Source: Sialis fuliginosa (taxonomy: Eukaryota; Arthropoda; Insecta; Megaloptera; Sialidae). Taken from it: 64,000 nt of DNA. This document shows, piece after piece, positions 1-11,500 of this stretch. The position numbers were made by a program, and so were the translations under genes. Positions within the stretch are counted from its first letter, which is position 1, and each line of letters begins with the position of its first letter. The notes beneath the pieces were generated by a model. The model was not told the DNA's origin, did no database searches, and saw nothing but the letters and a program-made list of their open reading frames with translations. The stretch covers positions 34,171,098-34,235,097 of the forward strand of contig OY540812.1 of assembly GCA_961205875.1 (NCBI GenBank), read 5' to 3'.

Positions 1-720
1 ATGCAGTATTGGGTACATCCTCTGTTCACTGTAAGGTATTTATCCGATTGTCGAGTTCAACACCGGCAGCATTTGACGGAGCCGGTCTACGTGGAAATGT
101 TCTGATTTGATAACATTGCAACCGGTGTCGTCACCGGCACCGGCACCGGTTTTGCCAGTGTGTGGAAAAACAGCCTTACTTATACTAAACTGGTTACCAA
201 ATGTTATAACTGTATCTGTATCACAATGAATTCTCTACATATTAAAGAAAACTTATTTTGGGCAAAATCTAATTCTCATTTTTGGGTTCAAATATTTTTC
301 TCAATCTACAGGCCTGAATCACTATCATATTATGTGTTGGCTCTCACCAACAAAACATATCTATAATTGACAGGTAATATAACCATTAGGGTGTATAAAA
401 AAAACAATATTTTAAGAGGTGCCACAAAGGGGTGTCCCGTTTCCCATTTAAATAACATTAAAAAAATATTCTTTACTACCAAAGTTGGTATTACGGATTC
501 ATGATAACTGATAAAAATATTTAAGGATGTCATTTTGTAGAGAATAAAATTATTTTCTAATAATGACAGTTGTTGGCTGGGTCATTCTTTTTCCAATAGC
601 TCAGTAGTAGGGTTATATATTGCTATTTAATTGATATTTATAAAATATTGACGTTAAAATGCTGATTTTTGTAAAAAAAATATTTAAAACACTTATAAGT
701 TTCAACTGATTGCAAATATA

Positions 721-3217
721 CAGTGCGTTCACGATGAAAGGAACAAATTCGTTTAAAATTCAGGTAATTATTTTGTGCAAAAACGCTCGTACCCGTCGAT
801 TAGTATTTTTAGTTGCGGATTTTTTGACATAAGAAAATTGTATACAAAATTTTATATTGCTCCTATTTAAGAAAACATAAGTTAGTCTCATATCTCAAAA
901 ACTACGAGATTTCTGAAAATTAAAAAAATATTTCTAAATAGACAATACTAAACCTTACAGCATTTATTCGAAACATTTTTTTAAATTTCAAGTCGCTTAA
1001 GAAATATTCACGATAGAAAAATTCGGACTAAAATGGTTTTTGGCTAATATCTAGTAGCCTATGAAATTTTTGTGAAATGTAAATACACCATTGAACTGTC
1101 CCCTTTTAATGGTTACTTTTCTCTCATTTAACCGAATCTCTATCTCTTATAGTTTCAGAGATCCTCATACGGTCCCCTGTTATTTAGACGCCCGGGTCAA
1201 TCCATATGAAATGGTCCAAAATTAAATTAAATGGTTGCTTGGCCATTCTAAAAAAAATTGATTTTTTGTGTGTAATTACCCTAACATGTTGGTAGTTCGA
1301 AATGACCATTATTTTAATTTTATTGTTTTTTGTTTTCACGTGACGGCCATATTTGTTCAACAGGTCGCAGCATTTTTTGTACTTTAAAGGGTTTGCGGAA
1401 ACTAAAATATCTCAGCTTCTATCAAACCTTTCAACATTGGAGTAAAAGCAAATTATTCAGAATAAAACGGTCTACAAGATTACTTCTAGACATTTTCACC
1501 TAAATGTTATCCTAAAGGGTGAAATTACAGCCTTAATTCTTAGTTCTATTTTTGAAAAAATCCCATTTTCAAGGGGACGTTTTTGCAAGAAGGGGAAAAG
1601 TTAACAAGTCAAATTATTTTTTACAAATAGGTGGGTACTAGTTGTATTCACACACCAAAGTTCAACTCTGAGACTTGCCCCCCTTTATTTCAAAAAATTC
1701 TCAAAATTTGAAAATTTGAGAAAATGACACTTTTCAAAGCTAAATAACTCTGGTGGGGGACCAGATAAAAATCTGAAATTTTAGCCCATAATAGTACTAT
1801 ATAATGGTATTATGTACCAAAAATTTTGAGATTGAGATTTAACTACAGGCAGTGGTATTGCAACCACAATATTCAATAGGAGTTCATATGTTAATACAGA
1901 GTGTCAACATCTATGTGTCAATATCTATTACTATCTTTTTTCTTCTTGGAAATAGAAGAATGCTTGAATGAAGAAAAAAATTGAATTTTTTCTGAATGTT
2001 TTTAAAATCACATTTTTTATTTTCTGTCACTTCCGGTTGAACCGGAAATGATGTCAACTTTTGATTTTTAAAGGTTACACCCTATATATTTTTTATTTTT
2101 AGATAGAAAATTAGGTCAGCTTTAATAATTTATAACACATATAATAACTTAAAGTAACTCATACTCATAACAAAGATATAAAATGTTTTAATTATTATTG
2201 AAACAAAATCACAACATGTATACGCTCATTGAAACATGCATTTTTGTGGTTGCAATACCACTGCTTGTAGTCAAATCTCAAACTCAAAATTTTTGGTACA
2301 TAATATCATTATGTAGTACTATTATGGGCTAAAATTTCAGATTTTTATCTGGTCCCCCATCAGAGTTATTTAGCTTTGAAAAGTGTCATTTTCTCAAATT
2401 TTCAAATTTTGAGAATTTTTTGAAATAAAGGGGGGCAAGTCTCAGAGTTAAACTTTGGTGTGTGAATACAACTAGTACCCACCTATTTGTAAAAAATAAT
2501 TTGACTTGTTAACTTTTCCCCTTCTTGCAAAAACATCCCCTTGAAAATGGGATTTTTTCAAAAATAGAACTAAGAATTAAGGCTGTAATTTCACCCTTTA
2601 GGATAACATTTAGGTGAAAATGTCTAGAAGTAATCTTGTAGCCCGTTTTATTCTGAATAATTTGCTTTTACTCCGATGTTGAAAGGTTTGATAGAAGCTG
2701 AGATATTTTAGTTTCCGCAAACCCTTTAAAGTACAAAAAATGCTGCGACCTGTAGAACAAATATGGCCGTCACGCGAAAACAAAAAACAATAAAATTAAA
2801 ATAATGGCCATTTCGAACTACCAACATGTTAGGGTAATTACACACAAAAAATCAATTTTTTTTAGAATGACTGAGCAACCAGTGCTGGACCACTTCATAT
2901 GGATTGACCCGCCCGTATTTCAAAATGTCAATTTTCAAACGTCATTATTCCGAAAACCACTGATTTTAGAGATATGATATGCTGTACAAAAAGTGTTCAG
3001 AATTTATCGCACAATTCAAAAATGGTATAATATATAGGTTGTTCCATTTAAAAAAATTAATGATGACTGCATATGTTTTTCCTGAGACACCCTGTATACA
3101 ATTTTCTTATGTCAAAAAATCCGCAGTTAAAAATACTAATCGACGGGTCCGAGCGTTTTTGCACAAAATTATTACCTGAATTTTAAACGAATTTGTTCCT
3201 TTCATCGTAACGCACTG
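721..3217. mobile_element. TA-flanked long-TIR element nested in 387-3538
   Basis: About 125-bp inverted ends (CAGTGCGTTCACGATGAAAGG at 721; the complement ends at 3217), flanked by TA on both sides as in Tc1/mariner-type insertions. It holds a further palindrome at about 1194-2910. Non-coding. A fragment of the right end recurs at 47150-47455. Confidence 0.75.
1194..2910. repeat. Large palindrome, arms about 670 bp
   Basis: The left arm 1194-1872 is inverted as 2240-2910 with few differences (GGGTCAATCCATATGAA at 1194, its complement at the right end). The loop is about 370 bp. GCCC flanks both ends and may be a short target duplication. Confidence 0.8.
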
Positions 3218-3563
3218 TATAATCCAGACTATTTTTATAGATAATTAAATTTTTATAAAAACAATAGTTTAGTTATGAGAGCCTTTTAGACGTTCATTTT
3301 AACAAATACATCACTTAGAACATCTGTAACTTTTGATACGTTGAATCGAAGGTCATGACTTTGTACACTTTTATAGAGAATTTTATCTTCTACAAAATGA
3401 TATCTTTAAAAAATTTTCAACAGTTATCATGAATCAGTAATTCCAACTTTAGTACTAAATAATCATTTATATTTATTATTTTAGGTAATTAACTTATTTC
3501 GTAACGAGAGCGAATGTAAATTTTTTTGACACACCCTAATAATCATCCACGGCGGGTAAACAG

Positions 3564-4183
3564 TAGAGTGTTTTTTTTTTCGGTCCCGCAGGCCTATGTT
3601 TTAGCTTTGGATCAAAAGTTAATTGTCCCAAAATTTCAGACTCATAGATCAAACCTGTGGACGGCGCAAACCGAGTCTTTTTCCCATTTAATTAACATAG
3701 GAAAAATTACCTTTTTACTTACGCGTGAATATCTCGTTGAAAAAAAATTTTTTTTATAATTTCTCAGGGGAATATTTTGTAGAGAATTAAGTGCTTAATT
3801 CATAATTCCAATAAATTTTAAGAAATGTTTGTTTAAAAATTATCATAAAAATTGGATTTTACTTTTTATGATAATGTTTAAACGAACATATCTTTAAAAA
3901 TACTCGATCTATGAATTGAGCACTTGGGATCTTTTTTGTAAGAAATTTAATTCTCTATGATATACTGCTGTAAGAAATTAAAATAAATATATTTTTCAAT
4001 GAGATATTCACGCATAAGTAAAAAAGTAATTTTTCCTTAATCAAATGGGAAAAATACTCGGTTTGCGACGTCCACAGGTTTGATCTATGAGTCTGAAATT
4101 TTGGGACAATTATTTTTTGATTCAAAGCAAAAACAAAGGCCAATGGGACCGAAAAATGAAAAATAAATAAAAAAAACACACTA
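3564..4183. mobile_element. hAT-like foldback MITE (TAGGGTGT family)
   Basis: 620 bp, almost wholly palindromic (arms about 300 bp). Perfect 8-bp duplications GTAAACAG lie at 3556-3563 and 4184-4191. The ends TAGAGTGTTTTTTTTTT and AAAAAACACACTA match the larger copy at 60586-62171. Confidence 0.85.
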
Positions 4184-4280
4184 GTAAACAGTAATCCAAG
4201 TTGAAGAAAATTTTCGTTCAGATGACAAGTAGGTAATGGATTATGCTGACAAAATTACTAAATATATACCGGGTGATCTA

Positions 4281-6061
4281 CACTCATCCAAACAATTAAA
4301 GGAACAAGAATTTAAACATTTTTTTTGGGTGTTTTTTGAAGTGCTGTATCTTTGTGAAAAATGGTCGTATCGAAATAAAACAAAAAGCATTTCAAAGCGT
4401 CAAGTTTCTAGTTTTGAGATTTTTTAGCATAATTTTTTTTGAGTTACGGTAACGCGCAATCAAAAGAAATAGTGGGACACAAAAATTTTCCAATTTTTTA
4501 AATTTTTTTTAAGGGTCCTCGGGCTTGGGAAATTTTTTTTCAGTTAAATCAATGCATTGGTCAGTTAACTTGTTTATTCAGCTTTAATTTGTTTTTTTTT
4601 TGGTCTCTCTCAATTTTTTTTTGCCGAGATATCTGACTTTAAATGAAAAATGATTCTTTTGTCTTCGATGATCAATATATCAGCAACTAATGATTAAATA
4701 GTAAATTTAAGGGCAGTTTTAAAAACTTGAATAAATTTCCTACAAGACCCTTTGATGACTTTATTAGAAAATAATTTTTTTTTACCCTCACCATTAGTTT
4801 GAAAAAGTACAAAAAAATGACCTTTTATGTTCTTTTAGTAAATCTATCGCTACTTTACAAATATTGATGGGAAGACTAATGTTGCCAGGTGATTTTACAG
4901 CTTAATGTACCCCCAACAGTCCTGTAAATTTTGAAATTGATCCATCGAACCGTTTTTCCGAACCGATTGATCAAAGTTTTACAAAACAATTAAAGGAACA
5001 AGTGTATTGTGTAACAGACTGGAACATAACATTGTGTAATCATCATTAAAATGAAAAAAAACGATTTTCGATTTTTGATTTTTTATACAGTTTTGCATTA
5101 GTTACTTGTTAAATTTGAAATGGAGAAAAAAAATTCCAAAAAATTAAAAAAATAATTTTTTTTTAAATTTTGAATTTTTTTTTCAAAATTTTTAAAACAT
5201 TTCAAAAAACAATACTGACTCATTTTTGACACGATTCGGCTTTTGCGTACCATAATTTTACTCATCTTGAATTAATTGCATTAATTAATTCTTTCGCAGC
5301 GGGAACCGTACGAAATTGTAAAATAATTTTGTCTCGCATGCTGGAATCGAATTAATACGCAAGCAAAATTTGATCAATCGGTTCGGAAAAACGGTTCGAT
5401 GGATCAATTTCAAAATTTACAGGACTGTTGGGGGTACATTAAGCTGTAAAATCACCTGGCAACATTAGTCTTCCCATCAATATTTGTAAAGTAGCGATAG
5501 ATTTACTAAAAGAACATAAAAGGTCATTTTTTTGTACTTTTTCAAACTAATGGTGAGGTTAAAAAAAAATTATTTTCTAATAAAGTCATCAAAGGGTCTT
5601 GTAGGAAATTTATTCAAGTTTTTAAAACTGCCCTTAAATTTACTATTTAATCATTAGTTGCTGATATATTGATCATCGAAGACAAAAGAATCATTTTTCA
5701 TTTAAAGTCAGATATCTCGGCAAAAAAAATTGAGAGAGACCAAAAAAAAACAAATTAAAGCTGAATAAACAAGTTAACTGACCAATGCATTGATTTAACT
5801 GAAAAAAAATTTCCCAAGCCCGAGGACCCTTAAAAAAAAATTAAAAAATTGGAAAATTTTTGTGTCCCACTATTTCTTTTGATTGCGCGTTAACCGTAAC
5901 TCAAAAAAAATTATGCTAAAAAATCTCAAAACTAGAAACTTGACGCTTTAAAATGCTTTTTGTTTTATTTCGATACGACCATTTTTCACAAAGATACAGC
6001 ACTTCAAAAAACACCAAAAAAAATGTTTAAATTCTTGTTCCTTTAATTGTTTGGATGAGTG
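4281..6061. mobile_element. TA-flanked foldback element, arms about 695 bp
   Basis: Left arm 4281-4975 and right arm 5367-6061 are near-identical inverted copies. The loop is about 390 bp. Ends are CACTCATCCAAACAATTAAAGG-like, flanked by TA. It shares the terminal CACTCA and AATTAAAGG with 13121-14478. No coding capacity. Confidence 0.85.
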
Positions 6062-6639
6062 TATTTAAATTAAGACAAGCTAGGTTTCCCAGGGAAAATG
6101 TTTTGACACAAAAGTTTCAGGAGGAAGAAAACTAGGTAACAATTTTGACCTTGAGTTAAAATTTCAAAATCATTTTGAGGTCAATTTCTTTTTCTTTTTT
6201 TAAATGAATACTTTTTTGCATAGGTATTCGTATTTTACAGAAAAAGATAAATAACTTGTCTGAATTTTTTTTTCAAAAACCCCAATTTTAAACGATTTTT
6301 TTTTAATTAAAAAATTCTTAAATTATTATTTATTATTATTAACTACATATATACAAATTTAAGAAACAATTAAACAAGAAAGAAAATTCAAAAATTTTAG
6401 GATTTTTTAATGGAAAAAAATAATTAAGAAAGTTATTTTTAATAGAAAAAAATCTGTTAAAATTGAAGTCTTTGAAAAAGTTTTTTTTAGATAAAAGTTT
6501 TTTTATTTTTACTGTAAAATACGGATATGCAAAAAAAGAATTAGATTTTCATTAAAAAAACTAAGTAAACCTCCACTCAAGGTAAAAATTTTATCTCCAT
6601 TGATATTCTCCCTCCTAACTTTGAAACCTGAAAACCCTT

Positions 6640-8120
6640 GAGTCAGTGCATATTTTGGGAACCCCCGAGCTCCTGGTTACGGCCCTGATCATACCCCCCC
6701 CCCCCCCCCCCATCGCAAAAAGCTATCTACGCCATTGCCTTGAGTAGTTGTCAAGGACATTAAAACAATAGCTTTTTGTTAATAAACCCATGCCCACAAA
6801 CAAGCCTTTTTAACTGTAGAACAAGACTGCAATGGATTTTACCTTTTAGTTGAAATTTTTTGTGGTAATTATAGTTCAGTATGCTGATCAAAAGTTGTAA
6901 TGGATGCAATCTATAGGCGGCACTTCACATGGTATTGGTGATGTAGATGTGACAAATATTTGGTATGTTTGTGAATATCTCAAAATACTGTTCAAACTTT
7001 ATTTGACAAATAATGCAGATAGACCAGTGAAAAATATTTATGAATTTAATTAATTAGCTTTTGAAATTTTTTTAATTAAAAAAATGTTTTAATTGTAATT
7101 AACTTATTATTATTAAAACAAAATAAAATAAATAAAATTACCCCCCCCCCCCACCACCCCTCCTACAAAAATCTTCCTAGTACCACCTAAAAAAAATGTA
7201 TTTACCCCCCATCCCCGAAAAATTCCGCCCCGCATTGTCTTCTTAAAAAAAGTGTCACCCTATTAGAAACCAAAAATTATAATGATTATGTTTTATATTT
7301 ATAAGAATTGGACTAATTGACAAAGCCAGGTGAGGAGGGCAAAGACAAATATTTGCGTATTGAATACCATGTGAAGTGCCGCCATATGAAAACTCATAAT
7401 TTCTGTTCTAGGGGGCATCCAAACATTTTATGTTTAATACATAATTTTATCAGGAGTCGAAACAAGTTCAGTGTTCAAAAATACTGATTTTACTGACACA
7501 GAAATCTAAAAATATTGACTTTGTCTTCTGAAGGGTTTACTTTTAGAAAAATTTGCAGAGAATACTTCAAATTGATCAATGAATACGGGCACTTTTTTTA
7601 CAAAACTAATGTTATAAAAATTTCAAAAAATTATTTCTTTATATTGTCTGCCTAATCTAAGAACTTTCATCCTTTGTAAAATGTTCTAAAAGTTGATCCT
7701 TTTGGGTCCATCCAGATTATCGAGCTGGTCTCGGTCCAATCATGCTCAAATACAGTATTACTATACTGAATATTTGACCGGCTCAATAGTTTGGATCGAC
7801 ACTTTAGAGATAAACATACACAATACACATAGAATGTTTGGGTGCCCTCTTATGCCTCTATGTAGTATAAATTATGGATTTTTGTAGGTTGTACCCATCA
7901 CAACTTATGATCACCTTATTTTGAACTATCATTTTCTCAAGTTACAAAGAAAAGGCAAAATTCATTGCTTTTGTGCGAGGTCTTTTCTTTTGCTCTTCTG
8001 TAGAAAGGCTTGTTTGTAGAAAGGCTTGTTTGCAGACATGGGTTTATTAACAAAAAGCGATTGTTTTAATACCCTCAACAATTCCTGAGAGTTTGTCGGT
8101 ATGTTTACGGGACACCATGT
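6640..8120. repeat. Composite inverted repeat with C-tracts
   Basis: The segment at about 6745-6812 (AAAACAATAGCTTTTTGTTAA, ACCCATG) is inverted at about 7995-8075. An inner inverted pair (GGCGGCACTTCACATGGTAT) lies at 6915-6936 and 7364-7385. Homopolymer C runs occur at about 6695-6711 and 7141-7152. Sequence at 7380-7450 and 8070-8115 recurs at 22505-23030. No gene found. Confidence 0.55.
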
Positions 8121-8324
8121 ATATTAAAATATAAAATATAAGCTTGCGATTACTTCTTCTTAAATTAATTTAGACAAACAAGTTGTTTTTATTTTAAAAT
8201 ATATATGGTTAGTTAAGTGACGTGACATTCCAACATCCACCTGGGTTACACCGGACAAGCCAGCTAATACTAGAACTACATTAAATTGTTAAGAAGTGGT
8301 TAACATTTAAAATAAAATACAAAC

Positions 8325-8592
8325 CACGTCCTGAGGTATTTTAAATTGACACAACGTAAGACAACCATTCCTCATCATTGTATCGTCATCTTTATGATAG
8401 TACATTGCATTCAATAATGTAGAAATAATGTGCCTCTTAACTCTTACTCCAAACGCTACCTTCTCTTTGCCTTTCACTATGTAGAACAATGTAGCGCTGC
8501 CTGATATCTGTATGTGTTTCTCAGTCGGATGTCGATCCATTGCTTGCAAAACAAGGCTTAAGGCATGGCCTATATGTTGACATGTTTCATAC
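8325..8592 (-). CDS. ZER1: ZER1 exon 2 (start of ARM-like repeats)
   Basis: The acceptor is TAG at 8595-8593. The first base completes the Arg codon begun in exon 1. The reading frame runs YETCQHIGHALSLVLQAM to FKIPQDV and the donor is GTTTGT from 8324. The block QISGSATLFYIVK and MMRNGCLTLCQF is characteristic of ZER1/ZYG11. The first in-frame ATG is internal, so this is not an independent gene start. Confidence 0.88.
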
Positions 8593-11500
8593 CTACATTA
8601 AATATACAAATATTTTATTGCATTGCCTGATATATCTTTAGCTATTTGTAAAGTGAAAATTTAAATACAACATTTCTATAACTTCTTTATTTTAATTATT
8701 TATGTATTTTCCATATTTGTCAGTTGTCTTTTTTTTATCTACTAATATAAAATCAATTTTACCATTATAGTCCAGTAAAGGAAGCATTTTGACATGAAAT
8801 TAAGGGGGCAAGGAATTTTATGAATAATCTGAAGCAACGATGGTATATTTTTATGATTGATATATGTTCAGGACACTTAGACAAATCGATTGTGACCACA
8901 TATACTAAATTTGGCTAAAAATTACCTCTTCCAAAGGGCTTAAAAGACGTAAAAATGCACTTACCCTTAAATATTAGCGATTTTCATTGGTTAAACTACT
9001 AATATTTTTTTAAATTATGGTTGGTCATTATTCTTTGGAACTTCATGAATAATTTGAGCCTAGTTATGAGTCATTTGGATGATTTTAACAAAAGTTATTA
9101 ATTTTTAAACTATTTTCCCCAAAAAGATGCATTTTTATGTCTTTTAAGCCCTTTGAAAGACGTAATTTTTGGCCAAATTTAGTATATGTGGTCACAATCG
9201 ATTCGTCTAATAATATATCAATCATAAAAATATACCATCGTTGCTTTAGATTTTGTGATAATTAGTAAAAACGGTTGGAAATGGGCTTTACACCTTTTAA
9301 CCCCATTTTAAGGGTGTTGCACCACTTTTCGCTAGTCCGGGTTATTTTTTTCGAATTCTCCGGTTCAAAATCTATAAGAATCAATTCGTTTCACTAAATA
9401 ATATTTAACTCTGGTGTTTTTATTTAAATTTTAGTAAAAATGTAGTTTTTCAAAAAATTACGTTACTTACCGCGATTTTCGCGATTTTTATTGGTTAAAC
9501 GATTAATATTTTTTTAAATTATGGTTGGTCATTATTCTTTGGAACTTCAGGAGCAATTTGACGCTAATTACGAGTCATTTGGATGATTTTAACAAAAGTT
9601 ATTAATTTTAAAACTATTTTCCCGAAAAGATGCATTTTTCTGTCTTTTAAGCCCTCTGGAAGAGGTAATTTTTGGTCAAATTTAGTATATGTGGTCACAA
9701 TCGATTCGTCTGAATGTCCTGAACATATATTAACGATAAAAATATACCATCGTCGCTTTAGATTTTGTGATAAATTGAAAAAACGGTTGGAAATGGGGTT
9801 TTCACTCTTAAACCTTATTTTTAAGGGTGTTGCACCACTTTTCGCTTGTCCGGGTTATTTTTTTCGAATTCTCCGGCTCAAAATCTATAAGAATCAATCA
9901 TAAAATTGCTTGCCCTCTAAAGTTCCCTTTTTCTCACTTTTCACTGCTTCCTTGACTAGGCTATTAATAATACAGGCAATAAAGGTTTTTTTGACAAAAA
10001 ATAATTCCACAACAAAACAAGGAACACAAGTGTACCCATGAATCAATAAAAGTAACAATCAAAAGAACATGTTTGATAGATTATAAGGCCAATACCCAGA
10101 TTCACAATAATAATGTACTTATGTAAATTAAATTAGCCAGTCATGCCCCCCCCCCATTTAATTTTATAACTTTTCTTTGGGGGGGAGGGATAATATACCT
10201 ATATATAATTAATTAAATACTTGTCTATTAGATCCCCGATATTTGTAGATGTGCAATAGGGTGGGTCGAAAACAGGAAATTTTCGCGCAAAAGTTGCTAC
10301 TCATTAATACAAGCATAAAGCCACCATTTTCTTGAAATCGATCAATATTTTCAGATCGCGCAATGAGCCCTAAGTTTCGAAAATTTTTACCAAAAAAGTG
10401 ATTCTTCTGAAAATGCAATTTTTTTAACTGATCAGATTTTGATGAAAATGGGTCGCATGCATTACTTTGATGACAATCCCTCCAAAAAAAGTTCACCGGG
10501 GAGGTAAAAATTATGGGTAAACGCAGTGGCGTAGCAAGCATAATTGGCGCCCGGGGTACGATATCTTTTTGGCGCCCCCAAAATTAAGAAAATAAAAAAC
10601 AATAATAATTTTATAGTAAATCTGAATTGAAATTGGCGTTACTAAAAAAAAAAAAGGTCTTCAGCTACATATTCTTTATAAATATGCTATGCGGTTTAAA
10701 AGGTTATGAGCCATTTAGCGCCCCTCTATAAGTGGCGCCCGGGGCATGATAGACCCCCTTGCCCCCCCCTCGCTACGCCACTGGGTAAACGGGGTTTATT
10801 TTAGACAAAGATTACTTATTTCCTGTTTTTAAGTATGTAGAATTTGCGATGCTGCTATCTTCATGGGGTGTTTTTACTTTAAAGTGGTATGAGCCAAGGA
10901 TTGTCATCAAAATAATGCATGCACCCATTTTCATAAAAATCTGACCAATTAAAAAAATTGCATTTTTTTATAAATCTTTTTTTTGTCAAATTTTATTATT
11001 TTGATTTTTCCGTTTCAGGTTAAGACAAACACTTTTCGTTCCCTGTCTGTCTGTCTGTCCCATGAATCTTTGTCACACGCCTAACTAATGAACCACTGAA
11101 CCGATATTAATGAAACTTGGTTGGCTGGATCTGGTTTTAGGACGGTCAAATTTAAAAATTATTAAAATCATGAGTAAGGGGGAGGGGTGACACCCCAAAA
11201 TATTGTTACGTGAATATTTTATAGAATCTTTTTTGTAGAACTTTTAATTATCTATAATATAGATCACCACGTTTATTGTAAAATATTCCCTTACATTTTT
11301 TTTTACCATCACTATTTACTTTGACATATTAAACATATTAATTGTCATTTTGAGGTTTTAAATGTCATTATGACGTTTTAATGTCGTTTCGACGTGCATA
11401 GTAGAAAAATTTAGATTGAAATTGAAATTGTCAAAAATTAAAAAATATACGAATTAAGAAAAATGTCGAATAAATATTTTTTAATAAAATTGTATAATAT

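Larger units (their letters stand above)
387..3538. mobile_element. Non-autonomous hAT-like element (TAGGGTGT family), interrupted
   Basis: Ends TAGGGTGTATAAAAAAA and TTTTTTTGACACACCCTA are inverted. The flanks ATAACCAT (379-386) and ATAATCAT (3539-3546) match 7 of 8. Most of its length is a later insertion at 721-3217. No coding capacity. A partial relative lies at about 31960-33790. Confidence 0.72.

Noticed and set aside
1-8300. C-terminal ARM exons of ZER1
   Set aside because: I looked for the expected continuation on the minus strand and saw only repeats; the exons probably lie beyond the window.
9583-9903. 106-codon frame on the plus strand
   Set aside because: Lies wholly in one unit of a duplicated repeat; the other unit does not keep the frame.
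10209-10541. 110-codon frame on the minus strand
   Set aside because: Runs into a hAT MITE boundary, with no domain; fortuitous.
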